Source of the DNA: Thiotrichales bacterium HSG1 | GTDB taxonomy: Bacteria; Pseudomonadota; Gammaproteobacteria; Beggiatoales; Beggiatoaceae | Direction of reading: 5' to 3' | Assembly (NCBI GenBank): GCA_030378125.1 | Contig: JAUCGN010000045.1 | Location: 1 to 10,581 of the forward strand | Length of the DNA stretch: 10,581 nucleotides | Shown here: piece by piece, positions 1-6,738 of the stretch | Layout of the letters: each line of letters begins with the position of its first letter | Numbering within the stretch: position 1 is the stretch's first letter | The notes under the pieces: model-generated | Databases searched by the model: none | Told to the model about the DNA's origin: nothing | What the model saw: only the letters and a program-made list of their open reading frames with translations | Translations under genes and position numbers: made by a program

Positions 1-1
1 T

Positions 2-778
2 AGCATAGATGACAGATATTATAAGGTATTACCAACCCAAGTACACCATATTTGGGGTAAAACTGAACTTAATCAATTGACTCCAATAGGTACTACTGTT
101 GCTCCTAATGGACAAGTAACTTTCGTGACTCATACGGGTAGAGAAATAGTCACTATACCAGTGGCACATGAAGTTAATGGTTTGCAAGATGGTCTGCTTG
201 AGCTTGGATTACCCGATATGAATATGCTAGAAAATGGCAACTTAAAAGTTCCTTTGGGTAAAGATTATTACATGGCACGTCCCAATCTATTTGCTACCGA
301 TGCTCCGAGCAATATACCAACAGGTATTGGAGCTACTAATTCACCTTGGTTAGAAAATGTTAACGAGGTCTTTTTAATTTTTGATACCGTTGAAAACGTT
401 GGGCAACCGATAACTTTTTTTGAATCGGATAGTAAAGTTCAGACAACGATAGTGCGTCAGCAACAATTTCTTTATCCAACTGCGGCAGACCCAGATGTTC
501 TTTATGCTTTGGCAACTGAACGTGAGAATCCAAATGATGATTGTCAAACTAAGCTCTACAATGATGGCAGAGTATCCATGTGTGTTGGCATTGGTCAAAA
601 TAAGTTAATTTATAAAGGGGTATTAGATTATCTAGTGAAGTCTGGAACTAAATCTACCGGAGAATTACAAATTATTAAAACCAAAGATATTAATAATGAT
701 GGGCTTCAAGATTATCATCTTATTTATCCCAATGGAGATCGACAAATAATGTACCATTGTTCTGGTTGTGTTGAATAG
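2..778 (+). CDS. C-terminal part of an unrecognised, probably exported protein (5' end outside window)
   Basis: The frame is open from base 2 with no stop before TAG at 776-778, so this is the 3' part of a longer gene. The TTG at 77 is only an internal codon and there is no reason to start there. I do not recognise the family. The visible 258 residues are mostly short beta-like stretches with few charged runs. Near the end, bases 686-712 encode DINNDGLQD, which matches the DxNxDGxxD calcium-binding loop seen in dockerin, EF-hand and VCBS/FG-GAP-like repeats of extracellular proteins. Four cysteines lie in the last third (DDC, SMC and a terminal CSGC), which fits possible disulfides in an exported protein. 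Export itself is inferred, because any signal peptide would be upstream of the window. The next gene starts 35 bases downstream with its own ribosome binding site. Confidence 0.7.
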   Translation, partial: SIDDRYYKVLPTQVHHIWGKTELNQLTPIGTTVAPNGQVTFVTHTGREIVTIPVAHEVNGLQDGLLELGLPDMNMLENGNLKVPLGKDYYMARPNLFATDAPSNIPTGIGATNSPWLENVNEVFLIFDTVENVGQPITFFESDSKVQTTIVRQQQFLYPTAADPDVLYALATERENPNDDCQTKLYNDGRVSMCVGIGQNKLIYKGVLDYLVKSGTKSTGELQIIKTKDINNDGLQDYHLIYPNGDRQIMYHCSGCVE

Positions 779-813
779 CCCAAAATTTAAACCCCATAAA
801 CAGGAAAATTCTT

Positions 814-1422
814 ATGATACAGACGTTTGGAGAATTTATTGAAATACAACCACAACAGGGTGAATACCTGACAATTGGTTTTTCACCAAGTAACCGTTCG
901 TTGAAAGATAAATGGGAAAATAATGGTTTATCGGCAGATTTTATTGCTGAATATTTCAAAGTATTTTTCATAGGAAATTTGTATAGTAACAATCAACATA
1001 AAGAAGAAATTATCATTAGCAATATTAAAGATACAGTCAAGTATATTTCTAATGAATTGTTGGAAAACGCTATGAAATTTCAAAATGATAGTTTGCACTT
1101 TACCGCTAAAGTTGGACTTTCATTATATGAGGATAAATTAGCTTTTTGTGTCACTAACTGTATTGATGAACAACAAGTGGAATTATTTCAAGATTTTATC
1201 AAAAAATTATTAGGCAGTGACCCGCAAGAATTATATTTTAAGACTATGCGGAATAACGCTTTAACTAGTGATAATAATCGATCTGGATTGGGATTGCTTA
1301 GTATGATATGTGATTATTCGGTAAAATTGGGTTGGAAATTTGAAACTATTCAAGCCCCTCTGACAACAGTTGTTACTACTGTGGTTTTACTAGAAATTTG
1401 TGAGTTTAGAAAATGGAAATAA
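814..1422 (+). CDS. SiaB / slr1658-type GHKL ATP-binding regulator (putative serine kinase of a partner switch)
   Basis: A 202-residue soluble protein with the marks of a small GHKL ATPase. An N-box-like stretch ISNELLENAMKF lies at about 78-89, where Glu81 and Asn85 have the E-x3-N spacing of SpoIIAB-type anti-sigma kinases. A glycine-rich lid SGLGLLSMICDYS follows at 157-169. Length and motifs fit the DUF6272/SiaB group (slr1658-like in cyanobacteria). In Pseudomonas, SiaB phosphorylates a small partner protein to control a downstream output. The start is supported by AGGA at 802-805, eight bases before ATG. The last 10 bases overlap the STAS gene, so the two are probably translationally coupled and their products are likely kinase and substrate. 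No classical D-x-G-x-G G1 box is obvious, which is expected for this divergent group. Family assignment is by motif and context, and the kinase activity is inferred. Confidence 0.7.
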   Translation: MIQTFGEFIEIQPQQGEYLTIGFSPSNRSLKDKWENNGLSADFIAEYFKVFFIGNLYSNNQHKEEIIISNIKDTVKYISNELLENAMKFQNDSLHFTAKVGLSLYEDKLAFCVTNCIDEQQVELFQDFIKKLLGSDPQELYFKTMRNNALTSDNNRSGLGLLSMICDYSVKLGWKFETIQAPLTTVVTTVVLLEICEFRKWK

Positions 1423-1757
1423 AAGCAGATAAGTATAGTATTGTTTATGACCAAAATGATTCTATAGTACGTTGTAGTGGAACGCTGTTATTAAATGGAG
1501 CTAAAGAATATGAACCTATATTACAACTTTTTAACACCGCAACTGGTAGTGGTGATTTAACAATAGACTTGTATGAACTAAAATTCCTAAACAGTTCAGG
1601 TATTAATATGATAACTAGATTTATCATTAACGTATTTGATATAGAAGTACTAGAAATTAATTTGACAATAAGGGGACGAAAAATGGTTGCTTGGCAAGAG
1701 AAACTATTAAAAAATTTACAACGTTTAACTCCTAGTTTAAATACTAAGTTGGATTGA
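1413..1757 (+). CDS. STAS-domain anti-sigma-factor-antagonist-like protein (slr1659-type)
   Basis: A 114-residue single-domain protein with the STAS fold pattern: an N-terminal strand pair (YSIVYDQNDSIVRCSGTL, 8-25), a helix, the strand LTIDLYELKFLN (49-60), then SSGINMI. The N-S-S-G motif at 60-63 corresponds to the D-S-S/T-G site phosphorylated in SpoIIAA and RsbV; Ser61 aligns with the acceptor and Ser62 is the alternative. The usual Asp before the serine is Asn here. The ATG at 1413 lies inside the end of the upstream SiaB-like gene (10-base overlap), with GAG at 1402-1404 as a modest ribosome binding site. It probably binds its upstream neighbour and is phosphorylated by it. No sigma factor or PP2C phosphatase is encoded nearby in the window, so the output partner is unknown. 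The family call is good; the role is inferred. Confidence 0.72.
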   Translation: MEIKADKYSIVYDQNDSIVRCSGTLLLNGAKEYEPILQLFNTATGSGDLTIDLYELKFLNSSGINMITRFIINVFDIEVLEINLTIRGRKMVAWQEKLLKNLQRLTPSLNTKLD

Positions 1758-1817
1758 AAATTTAAGGATAAAATATTTTGGAATGAGAGCTAAATAGACT
1801 CCCCAACTTATTTAATT

Positions 1818-1852
1818 AAACTCTTTCAAATTTTTAAAACTCAGGAAAGTTT
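1818..1852. repeat. Degenerate palindrome with TTTTAAAA centre, copy 1
   Basis: The arms AAACTCTTTC and GGAAAGTTT flank an A/T centre with TTTTTAAAA. The arms pair with one bulge and mismatches. Size and layout match the copies at 1903, 6197 and 6739, so it is treated as a diverged member of one family. It lies between the STAS gene and the kinase gene. Confidence 0.45.
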
Positions 1853-1902
1853 AATTTATGGTATTGCTAAATTCTAATTCTTTAGCTTCATTCCGTAATG
1901 GT

Positions 1903-1935
1903 AAACCTTTCAGGGTTTTTAAAACTTGGAAGATT
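1903..1935. repeat. Degenerate palindrome with TTTTAAAA centre, copy 2
   Basis: The left arm AAACCTTTCAGGG and right arm TTGGAAGATT surround TTTTTAAAA. The left arm is close to that of the better-preserved copy at 6197 (AAACCTTCCAGAG). Pairing is imperfect, with G-U wobbles and one unequal arm length, so it looks like an old copy rather than a working terminator. Confidence 0.5.
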
Positions 1936-2052
1936 CGTAACTTTTCATTAATAGAAGGTAAAGTCAAAATTTAAAAGATGAAATTTGTTTTATTTCAAGA
2001 TATTAGAATATATGTCAACTTGATTTACCTGTAAATAATGAGAAGTTACGAA
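1934..2052. repeat. 119-base segment bounded by inverted TTCGTAACTT
   Basis: TTCGTAACTTTTC at 1934-1946 matches the reverse complement of 2040-2052 (TTCGTAACTTCTC) at 12 of 13 positions, with 10 contiguous. The enclosed sequence has no open frame of note. It could be a remnant of a small non-autonomous element or a long-range stem in a transcript. Similarity outside the 13 bases is weak. Confidence 0.35.
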
Positions 2053-2106
2053 GATTTTTTGAAAATGGTTTTGTTTAAGACTACCAAAAAAATGGTTTTA
2101 TGACAC

Positions 2107-4464
2107 ATGTTTAAAGATAATATACCAAACGTACAACTTTTGACTGAAATTAAATACTTGCGTGTTAAATTAGAATCATTAGTACAGGAAAAAGAACATC
2201 TGGAAGGCTCGTTAAAAGCTGTTGTAAATGGGGCTGCTAAACAGCTATTAGCCGAGATATGTAGTTCCAGAAACGAAGTTTCAAAAGCAGAATTATTACT
2301 TAAAATAAATGATTTACAAGAACAAGAGAAAAAATTACAACAAGAAAAACAACATTTAGAAATTTCTTTGGATTTGGTTGCTGAACATGGAGATATTTTT
2401 GAGAAACAACTAGTTGATTTACATGATAGTTTAGAAAGTAAAATTATTAAACGTACTCAAGAACTAAAAGAAAAAAATTTACAATTACAACAAGAAGTAC
2501 AAGAACGTAAACGAGTGGCTAACGCTTTGTTTGAAAGTGAAAAGTTTACTCGTATGTTAATTCAAGAATCCTTGATTGGTTTAGTATTAAGTAATATGGA
2601 TGGTAGTTTAGTAGAAATAAATCCCGCTTTTGCTAATATTATTGGTTACTCGGTTGAAGAAACTTTAAAATTAAACTTATTAGATATAACACCAAATAAA
2701 TATTTAGATATTGAAAAAGAACTGTTTGATAAATTAAAAACAAATGGTCGTTGTGGTCCTTATGAAAAGGAATTTATTAGAAAAAATAACAGTTTAGTAC
2801 CAGTTAGAATATCAGGTTTAGTTGTTCTACACAAAGGCAAAAATTTTGTTTGGACTAATGTTGTTGATATAACAGAGCAAAAAAGAGCAGAAAATACTTT
2901 ACGTTTAGCTAAAGAATCTGCTGAACAAGCTAAAGTGATAGCAGAGAAAACTAATCAAGCTAAAAGTACGTTTCTAGCTAATATGAGCCATGAACTGAGA
3001 ACTCCGTTAAATGCCATCATTGGTTATAGTGAAATGTTGATGGAAGATGCCGAAGAGTTAGAACAGAATGATTTTATTCCTGATTTAAGTAAAATTCATG
3101 TTGCTGGTGAGCATTTATTAGGACTTATCCGTGATGTATTGGATATTACCAAAATTGAATCTGGTCGGATGGATATATTTTTTGAATCTTTCGATCTAAA
3201 TCAATTTATAAATAAAATAGTTGATGATATAAAACCATTAATAGAAAATAAAAATAATTCCTTACAAGTAATTTGCCCAGACCATTTAGGGGATATGTAT
3301 AGTGATGTCAGTAAGTTACAACAAATTTTATTAAATTTACTCAGCAATTCGGCCAAATTTACTGAACGGGGTACAGTTCATCTTGAAATATCTACTGAAA
3401 TTAAACATGATATTGATTGGGTAATTTTCCGTATCATTGACGATGGAATTGGTATAACAGATGAACAACAAGAGAAATTATTTCAACCGTTTACTCAAGC
3501 AGATTCATCCACTACCCGTAGATTTGGTGGAACCGGTTTAGGATTAGCTATTACTAAACAATTTGTGGAAATGTTAGGTGGTGTTATTACGGTTGATAGT
3601 GAATTTGGAATTGGTAGTATTTTCACTTTAAACATACCGTTACAAGCTAATGCAATATTAACTGCTAATAAATCTGACAAATTAGACGATGACAACTTAA
3701 CCGGTGATGGAATTATCTTGGTTGTAGATGACGAAGCCGCAGTACGTGATTTATTACAAAAAGAGTTGAGTAAACTCGGTTATGCTGTAGCTACAGCCTC
3801 TAATGGTGAAGAAGGACTTAGATTAGCCAAAAAATTACGGCCAGATACCATTTTATTGGATATTAACATGCCAGGTATCAACGGTTGGCAGGTGTTATCC
3901 CTATTAAAACGCAATTCTTTACTATCTGATATTCCAGTAATTATTATTTCTATAGAGGCGGATAAAAAGATGGGAAAAGCTATGGGAGTGACAGATTATA
4001 TCACTAAACCAATTCAACAGGAGCAGTTAGAAAAAATTTTAGACAGATACAAAATTCAAAACGAAACTTCTGGTCTCATTATGGTAGTTGATGACAATGA
4101 TATTGTGCGTGATACTACGACAATAATTTTAGAACATCAAGGTTGGAGAGTCTTTAAAGCTGAAAATGGTAAAATTGCTCTTGAGCATATGGATCACAAA
4201 AAACCGGCTTTGATACTATTAGATTTGGATATGCCAGTAATGGATGGATTTGAATTTCTTGATGAATTACGCCAAAATGAGACTTGGTGTTCCACCCCGG
4301 TTGTTGTACTAACAGCTAAAGCTCTTACCGCTAAAGAATATGCTAATTTAAATGGTCGAGTGGATAATATTTTTAAGAAAGAAGCTTGTAATAACGAAGA
4401 ACTAGTTGTCTCAATTCATAATTTAATTGCTAATTTTACAGTTCATAAGCAAACTATAGAATAA
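2107..4464 (+). CDS. Soluble hybrid sensor histidine kinase: coiled coil-PAS-HisKA-HATPase-REC-REC
   Basis: A 785-residue kinase with no membrane segment, so it senses in the cytoplasm or through a partner. Residues 1-145 are predominantly helical coiled coil, with two related blocks (QEKEHLEGSLKAVV near 27-40 and QEKQHLEISLDLVAEHGD near 79-96). A PAS domain follows (about 146-258, ending in the typical DITEQKR). The HisKA motif FLANMSHELRTPLN puts the phospho-accepting His at 295. HATPase boxes are complete: N box around Asn410/Asn414, DDGIGI 445-450, the F box LFQPF, and GGTGLGL 474-480. Two receivers follow: REC1 (about 536-648; DD541-542, Asp585, Ser615, Lys634) and REC2 (about 657-775; DD662-663, Asp706, Thr736, Lys757 or Lys758). 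An in-frame TGA at 2101 and the lack of another Met before residue 149 support the ATG at 2107, although no good Shine-Dalgarno is visible. There is no HPt or output domain, so phosphate probably leaves to a partner encoded elsewhere, or REC2 acts as the interaction output. Confidence 0.93.
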   Translation: MFKDNIPNVQLLTEIKYLRVKLESLVQEKEHLEGSLKAVVNGAAKQLLAEICSSRNEVSKAELLLKINDLQEQEKKLQQEKQHLEISLDLVAEHGDIFEKQLVDLHDSLESKIIKRTQELKEKNLQLQQEVQERKRVANALFESEKFTRMLIQESLIGLVLSNMDGSLVEINPAFANIIGYSVEETLKLNLLDITPNKYLDIEKELFDKLKTNGRCGPYEKEFIRKNNSLVPVRISGLVVLHKGKNFVWTNVVDITEQKRAENTLRLAKESAEQAKVIAEKTNQAKSTFLANMSHELRTPLNAIIGYSEMLMEDAEELEQNDFIPDLSKIHVAGEHLLGLIRDVLDITKIESGRMDIFFESFDLNQFINKIVDDIKPLIENKNNSLQVICPDHLGDMYSDVSKLQQILLNLLSNSAKFTERGTVHLEISTEIKHDIDWVIFRIIDDGIGITDEQQEKLFQPFTQADSSTTRRFGGTGLGLAITKQFVEMLGGVITVDSEFGIGSIFTLNIPLQANAILTANKSDKLDDDNLTGDGIILVVDDEAAVRDLLQKELSKLGYAVATASNGEEGLRLAKKLRPDTILLDINMPGINGWQVLSLLKRNSLLSDIPVIIISIEADKKMGKAMGVTDYITKPIQQEQLEKILDRYKIQNETSGLIMVVDDNDIVRDTTTIILEHQGWRVFKAENGKIALEHMDHKKPALILLDLDMPVMDGFEFLDELRQNETWCSTPVVVLTAKALTAKEYANLNGRVDNIFKKEACNNEELVVSIHNLIANFTVHKQTIE

Positions 4465-4510
4465 TAATCTTTCAGAAAAACATGCTAAATTTAAAAACTA
4501 GGATAAAAAT

Positions 4511-4825
4511 ATGATCTTAACAACCTTAGAAACTGTACCTGGCAAAAATACCATAGAACATTATGGACTCGTACAGGGCAGTACTGTCCGAGCTAGACAT
4601 GTTGGTAAAGATATTATGGCTGGTTTTAAAAATATAGTGGGTGGTGAACTAATACCTTATACAGAATTGTTGCAAGAAGCTCGTAAGGAAGCTGTTGAAA
4701 GGATGGAAAAACAAGCTGAGCAAGTTGGGGCCAATGCGGTGGTTAATATTCGTTTCGCAACTTCTTCAATTACACAAGGAGCAGCCGAATTATTTGCTTA
4801 TGGAACTGCAATTAAAGTAGAATAA
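4511..4825 (+). CDS. YbjQ-family (UPF0145) protein, soluble
   Basis: A 104-residue protein with the full-length YbjQ pattern: an N-terminal strand, YGLVQGSTVRARHVGKDIMAG (18-38), the signature NIVGG (41-45), then Y-x4-L-x2-AR-x3-A (50-61), a helix ending in QAEQVGANAVVNIRF (68-82) and a C-terminal AYGTAIKV strand. E. coli YbjQ is about the same length (107). The family forms oligomeric rings and is often labelled heavy-metal-binding in databases, but its biochemical role is not settled. The start is supported by AGG at 4500-4502, eight bases before ATG. It is the first gene of a tight three-gene set: two bases separate it from the next gene, a membrane-anchored paralogue, which in turn overlaps an M48 protease gene. 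It follows the kinase by 46 bases with no visible terminator, so read-through is possible. Confidence 0.9.
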   Translation: MILTTLETVPGKNTIEHYGLVQGSTVRARHVGKDIMAGFKNIVGGELIPYTELLQEARKEAVERMEKQAEQVGANAVVNIRFATSSITQGAAELFAYGTAIKVE

Positions 4826-4827
4826 TC

Positions 4828-5286
4828 ATGGAAAGTTTATTACAAATTTTTGGGATTTTATTTTTGTTAATTATAGGTTATCTATTTGGTAACTATAGAG
4901 AGAAACAACATTTTAAAAATATAAAACAACGAGAAAAGAAAGTATTACGCCTTTCAGCAGCCAGTTTTGGTGGCCAACAAGTCATAGCCACAAAAGTTAC
5001 AGAAACTAAATTGGTTGTTGGTAGTGTAGTTATTTCAATTGACTATTTTAAAATGATTTCCTCAATGTTGAGAAATTTAGTAGGCGGTAAGGTAATTGTA
5101 TACGAAACTTTATTGGATCGAAGTCGTCGAGAAGCAATATTACGTATGAAAGAACAAGCCATTGAATGGCAAGCGAAACAAATTTTAAACGTTCGACTGG
5201 AAACAGTTGCGATTGGTGGCCGTTTTGGCGGTAGACTTGATCCGGGTTCAGTTGAGGTAATTGCATATGGAACGGGGGTAAAATGA
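4828..5286 (+). CDS. Membrane-anchored YbjQ-family paralogue
   Basis: A 152-residue protein made of an N-terminal hydrophobic helix (about 2-20) followed by basic residues (YREKQHFKNIKQREKK, 23-38), then a YbjQ-like domain from about 50. The domain keeps the NLVGG signature (83-87), the YETLLDRSRREAILRMKEQA helix (92-111), the NVRLET strand and the closing AYGTGVK. The positive charges after the helix suggest the domain stays in the cytoplasm. The insertion GGRFGGRLDPGS (130-141) before the last strand is longer than in the soluble neighbour. The start lies two bases after the upstream stop without a clear ribosome binding site, pointing to coupled translation, and the stop overlaps the protease start (ATGA). 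The two YbjQ proteins could form mixed rings with one type membrane-tethered. That is inference. Confidence 0.85.
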   Translation: MESLLQIFGILFLLIIGYLFGNYREKQHFKNIKQREKKVLRLSAASFGGQQVIATKVTETKLVVGSVVISIDYFKMISSMLRNLVGGKVIVYETLLDRSRREAILRMKEQAIEWQAKQILNVRLETVAIGGRFGGRLDPGSVEVIAYGTGVK

Positions 5287-6176
5287 GTATTAAATATGTG
5301 CCAGAATATGTACCAAAAGATGTTATAACAGAAGAAAGTAACCCTAATATTACTCGTCTACATCCACTAAAAAACTTTATTTATCTGTTAATTATAGTGG
5401 TATCGGTAAGTATTGTTATATTTTTTGCTTTGGGTTATGCCGCAAGTTGGTTAACTACTAAGATTAGTCCAGAGAATGAAGCACAAGTTGGAAGATTGTT
5501 GTATAACACAGTTTCAGAAGCAGAAATTATAGATGACAGAAGGATTTATTATTTGGATGAATTGTTACACAATATGCTAAATCCAGGGGAAAATCTTCGT
5601 CTTCCCTTGACAGTTCATTTATTTGATAGTGATGATGTTAATGCTGCTATTATGTCGGGTGGCCATGTTTTAATAAACAACAGTCTATTGCGAGAAGTAA
5701 AATCGGAAAATGAGTTGGCGTTTATATTGGCTCATGAATTAGGACATTTCCAACATAAAGACCCTTTAAAAAGTTTGGGACGTTATTTAGTTATGGCATC
5801 TGCACTTGCAACAGTTGGAATTGGTACTTCAAGTTCTTCAGATGGATTATCAAAAGTTGTATCTTGGACTGGAGAGATGACCATGTTGCACTACAACAGG
5901 AATCAAGAACAACAGGCCGATGAATATGGTTTAGAAAGAGTTATTAATCATTATGGACATGGAAATTATAGCTTAGATTTTTTCAACCGATTTCAAGAAG
6001 AAGATGGAGAATATTACCAAATATCTCAATATTTTGAAAGTCATCCCAAGAATCAGAATCGGATTAAACACCTTAATCAACTAGCCAACAATAACAATTG
6101 GAAAATGCAAGGGGAAATAACCTCATTGCCAAAATGGATTAATTGTCCGGACATGGACGAAATGCAATGTGAATAA
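5283..6176 (+). CDS. Membrane-anchored M48-family zinc metalloprotease
   Basis: A 297-residue protein with one transmembrane segment (about 32-56) and a peptidase domain typical of small M48C proteins. The zinc motif HELGH is at 151-155 (His151, catalytic Glu152, His155). The third ligand is Glu209 in the ExxAD motif EQQADEYG (209-216). The downstream ESHPKNQNRIKHL (252-264) is the conserved SHP...RI stretch. NAAIMSGGHVLINNSLL (120-136) is the usual substrate-side edge strand before the active helix. Members act as quality-control proteases near or in the envelope. The segment follows a polar N-terminus of about 30 residues, so orientation is uncertain. The start overlaps the YbjQ paralogue stop (ATGA), preceded by GGGGG at 5274-5278. 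It ends the plus-strand block and is followed by a palindromic terminator-like element. Two cysteines (288, 296) close the protein. Confidence 0.92.
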   Translation: MSIKYVPEYVPKDVITEESNPNITRLHPLKNFIYLLIIVVSVSIVIFFALGYAASWLTTKISPENEAQVGRLLYNTVSEAEIIDDRRIYYLDELLHNMLNPGENLRLPLTVHLFDSDDVNAAIMSGGHVLINNSLLREVKSENELAFILAHELGHFQHKDPLKSLGRYLVMASALATVGIGTSSSSDGLSKVVSWTGEMTMLHYNRNQEQQADEYGLERVINHYGHGNYSLDFFNRFQEEDGEYYQISQYFESHPKNQNRIKHLNQLANNNNWKMQGEITSLPKWINCPDMDEMQCE

Positions 6177-6196
6177 ATTTGGTAAATTTTTAAAGT

Positions 6197-6232
6197 TAAA
6201 CCTTCCAGAGTTTTGAAAATATGGAAGGTTTA
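6197..6232. terminator. Palindrome between convergent genes, probable bidirectional terminator
   Basis: TAAACCTTCCA (6197-6207) and TGGAAGGTTTA (6222-6232) form a perfect 11-bp stem. The 14-base middle contains TTTTGAAAA, which can extend the pairing. It sits in the 70-base gap between the converging protease (ends 6176) and ComEA-like (ends 6247) genes, and is flanked by T/A-rich sequence on both sides, so it could stop transcripts from either strand. It is the best-conserved member of the palindrome family seen at 1818, 1903 and 6739. Confidence 0.7.
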
Positions 6233-6246
6233 GTTTAGGAATTTAT

Positions 6247-6702
6247 TTAGTTTTCCTTAGAATTTTCTACCTCAACTGCTTCAGACTCCCCTGTTTCTAC
6301 CTTAACTTCTTCATCGGTTACTTCAGGATTTTCTACGTTTGTTTCAGTAGGACTTTCATCATTTTGAGGAGAGACAGTTTCTTCTTCAGAAACCTGTGGT
6401 TCTGAGATTTCTGTAGTTTTCTCGGGTATAATAACCTCTATTTTATCTTGGTTTTCGTCAATAGTTTTTTGGCCTATTCCTTTGACTTTTTTAAGATCAT
6501 CAATAGATTCAAACATACCATTTTCATCACGAAACTCAACAATAGCAGCAGATTTTTGGGGACCAACACCCCATAATTTTTCCAAAGTGACGGCATCAGC
6601 TGTATTGATATCAATTTTTGTGCTATCTTCAGCATTAACTACTGGCGAGATTAAGATTAATAAGTTCAGAAAAAATAGTAAAACTAGTTTTTGAATTTGC
6701 AT
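6247..6702 (-). CDS. Exported ComEA-like helix-hairpin-helix protein with long acidic tail
   Basis: A 151-residue protein. Residues 1-24 are a signal peptide (hydrophobic LLFFLNLLILISPVV, cleavage after VNA). A ComEA-type DNA-binding domain follows: the hallmark INTAD (32-36), a first hairpin LWGVGPQKSAAIV (43-55), then GMFESIDDLKKVKGIGQKT (62-80). The family binds double-stranded DNA non-specifically outside the inner membrane, in competence, although many small stand-alone homologues have no tested role. Unlike typical short homologues that end soon after the second hairpin, this one carries about 60 residues dominated by Glu, Thr, Ser and Pro (92-151), strongly acidic and low in complexity. 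AGAGG seven bases upstream of ATG supports the start. It is the last gene of the minus-strand block, 98 bases after dsbC with a hairpin between them, so it may be transcribed separately. Confidence 0.85.
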   Translation of the reverse strand: MQIQKLVLLFFLNLLILISPVVNAEDSTKIDINTADAVTLEKLWGVGPQKSAAIVEFRDENGMFESIDDLKKVKGIGQKTIDENQDKIEVIIPEKTTEISEPQVSEEETVSPQNDESPTETNVENPEVTDEEVKVETGESEAVEVENSKEN

Positions 6703-6738
6703 AATAAAACCTCTTGGTCAACAAGACTTGAAATTAAG

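Larger units (their letters stand above)
1758..2106. other. 349-base non-coding stretch with degenerate palindromes
   Basis: No convincing gene lies between the STAS gene and the hybrid kinase. The stretch is very AT-rich. It contains two imperfect palindromes of the family also found at 6197-6232 and 6739-6767, a 10-bp inverted pair TTCGTAACTT (1934-1943 and, inverted, 2043-2052), an 8-bp inverted pair TAAGTTGG/CCAACTTA (1745-1752, which starts inside the STAS gene, and 1803-1810), and an 11-bp direct repeat AAAATGGTTTT (2062-2072 and 2089-2099) just before the kinase start. I could not pick a promoter with consensus -35/-10 boxes and proper spacing. The kinase may still have its own promoter here, given the length of the gap. 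Confidence 0.6.

Noticed and set aside
374..598. Open frame of 74 codons on the minus strand
   Set aside because: It lies fully inside the plus-strand reading frame of the first gene, has no ribosome binding site and its translation looks like an antisense shadow.
720..992. Open frame of 90 codons on the minus strand
   Set aside because: It spans the gap and the start of the SiaB-like gene, antisense to two supported frames, with no recognisable domain.
1758..2106. Possible CRISPR array or small RNA gene
   Set aside because: The repeats are palindromic, diverged and irregularly spaced without spacer units, no cas-like gene is near, and no promoter-plus-terminator pair for a small RNA could be identified.
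4465..4510. Possible terminator after the hybrid kinase
   Set aside because: The 46 bases are A/T-rich but hold no stem of useful length; read-through to the YbjQ gene cannot be excluded.
6713..6725. CTTGGTCAACAAG inverted repeat near the ComEA-like start
   Set aside because: Only four base pairs around a five-base loop; too weak to call an operator or an occluding hairpin.
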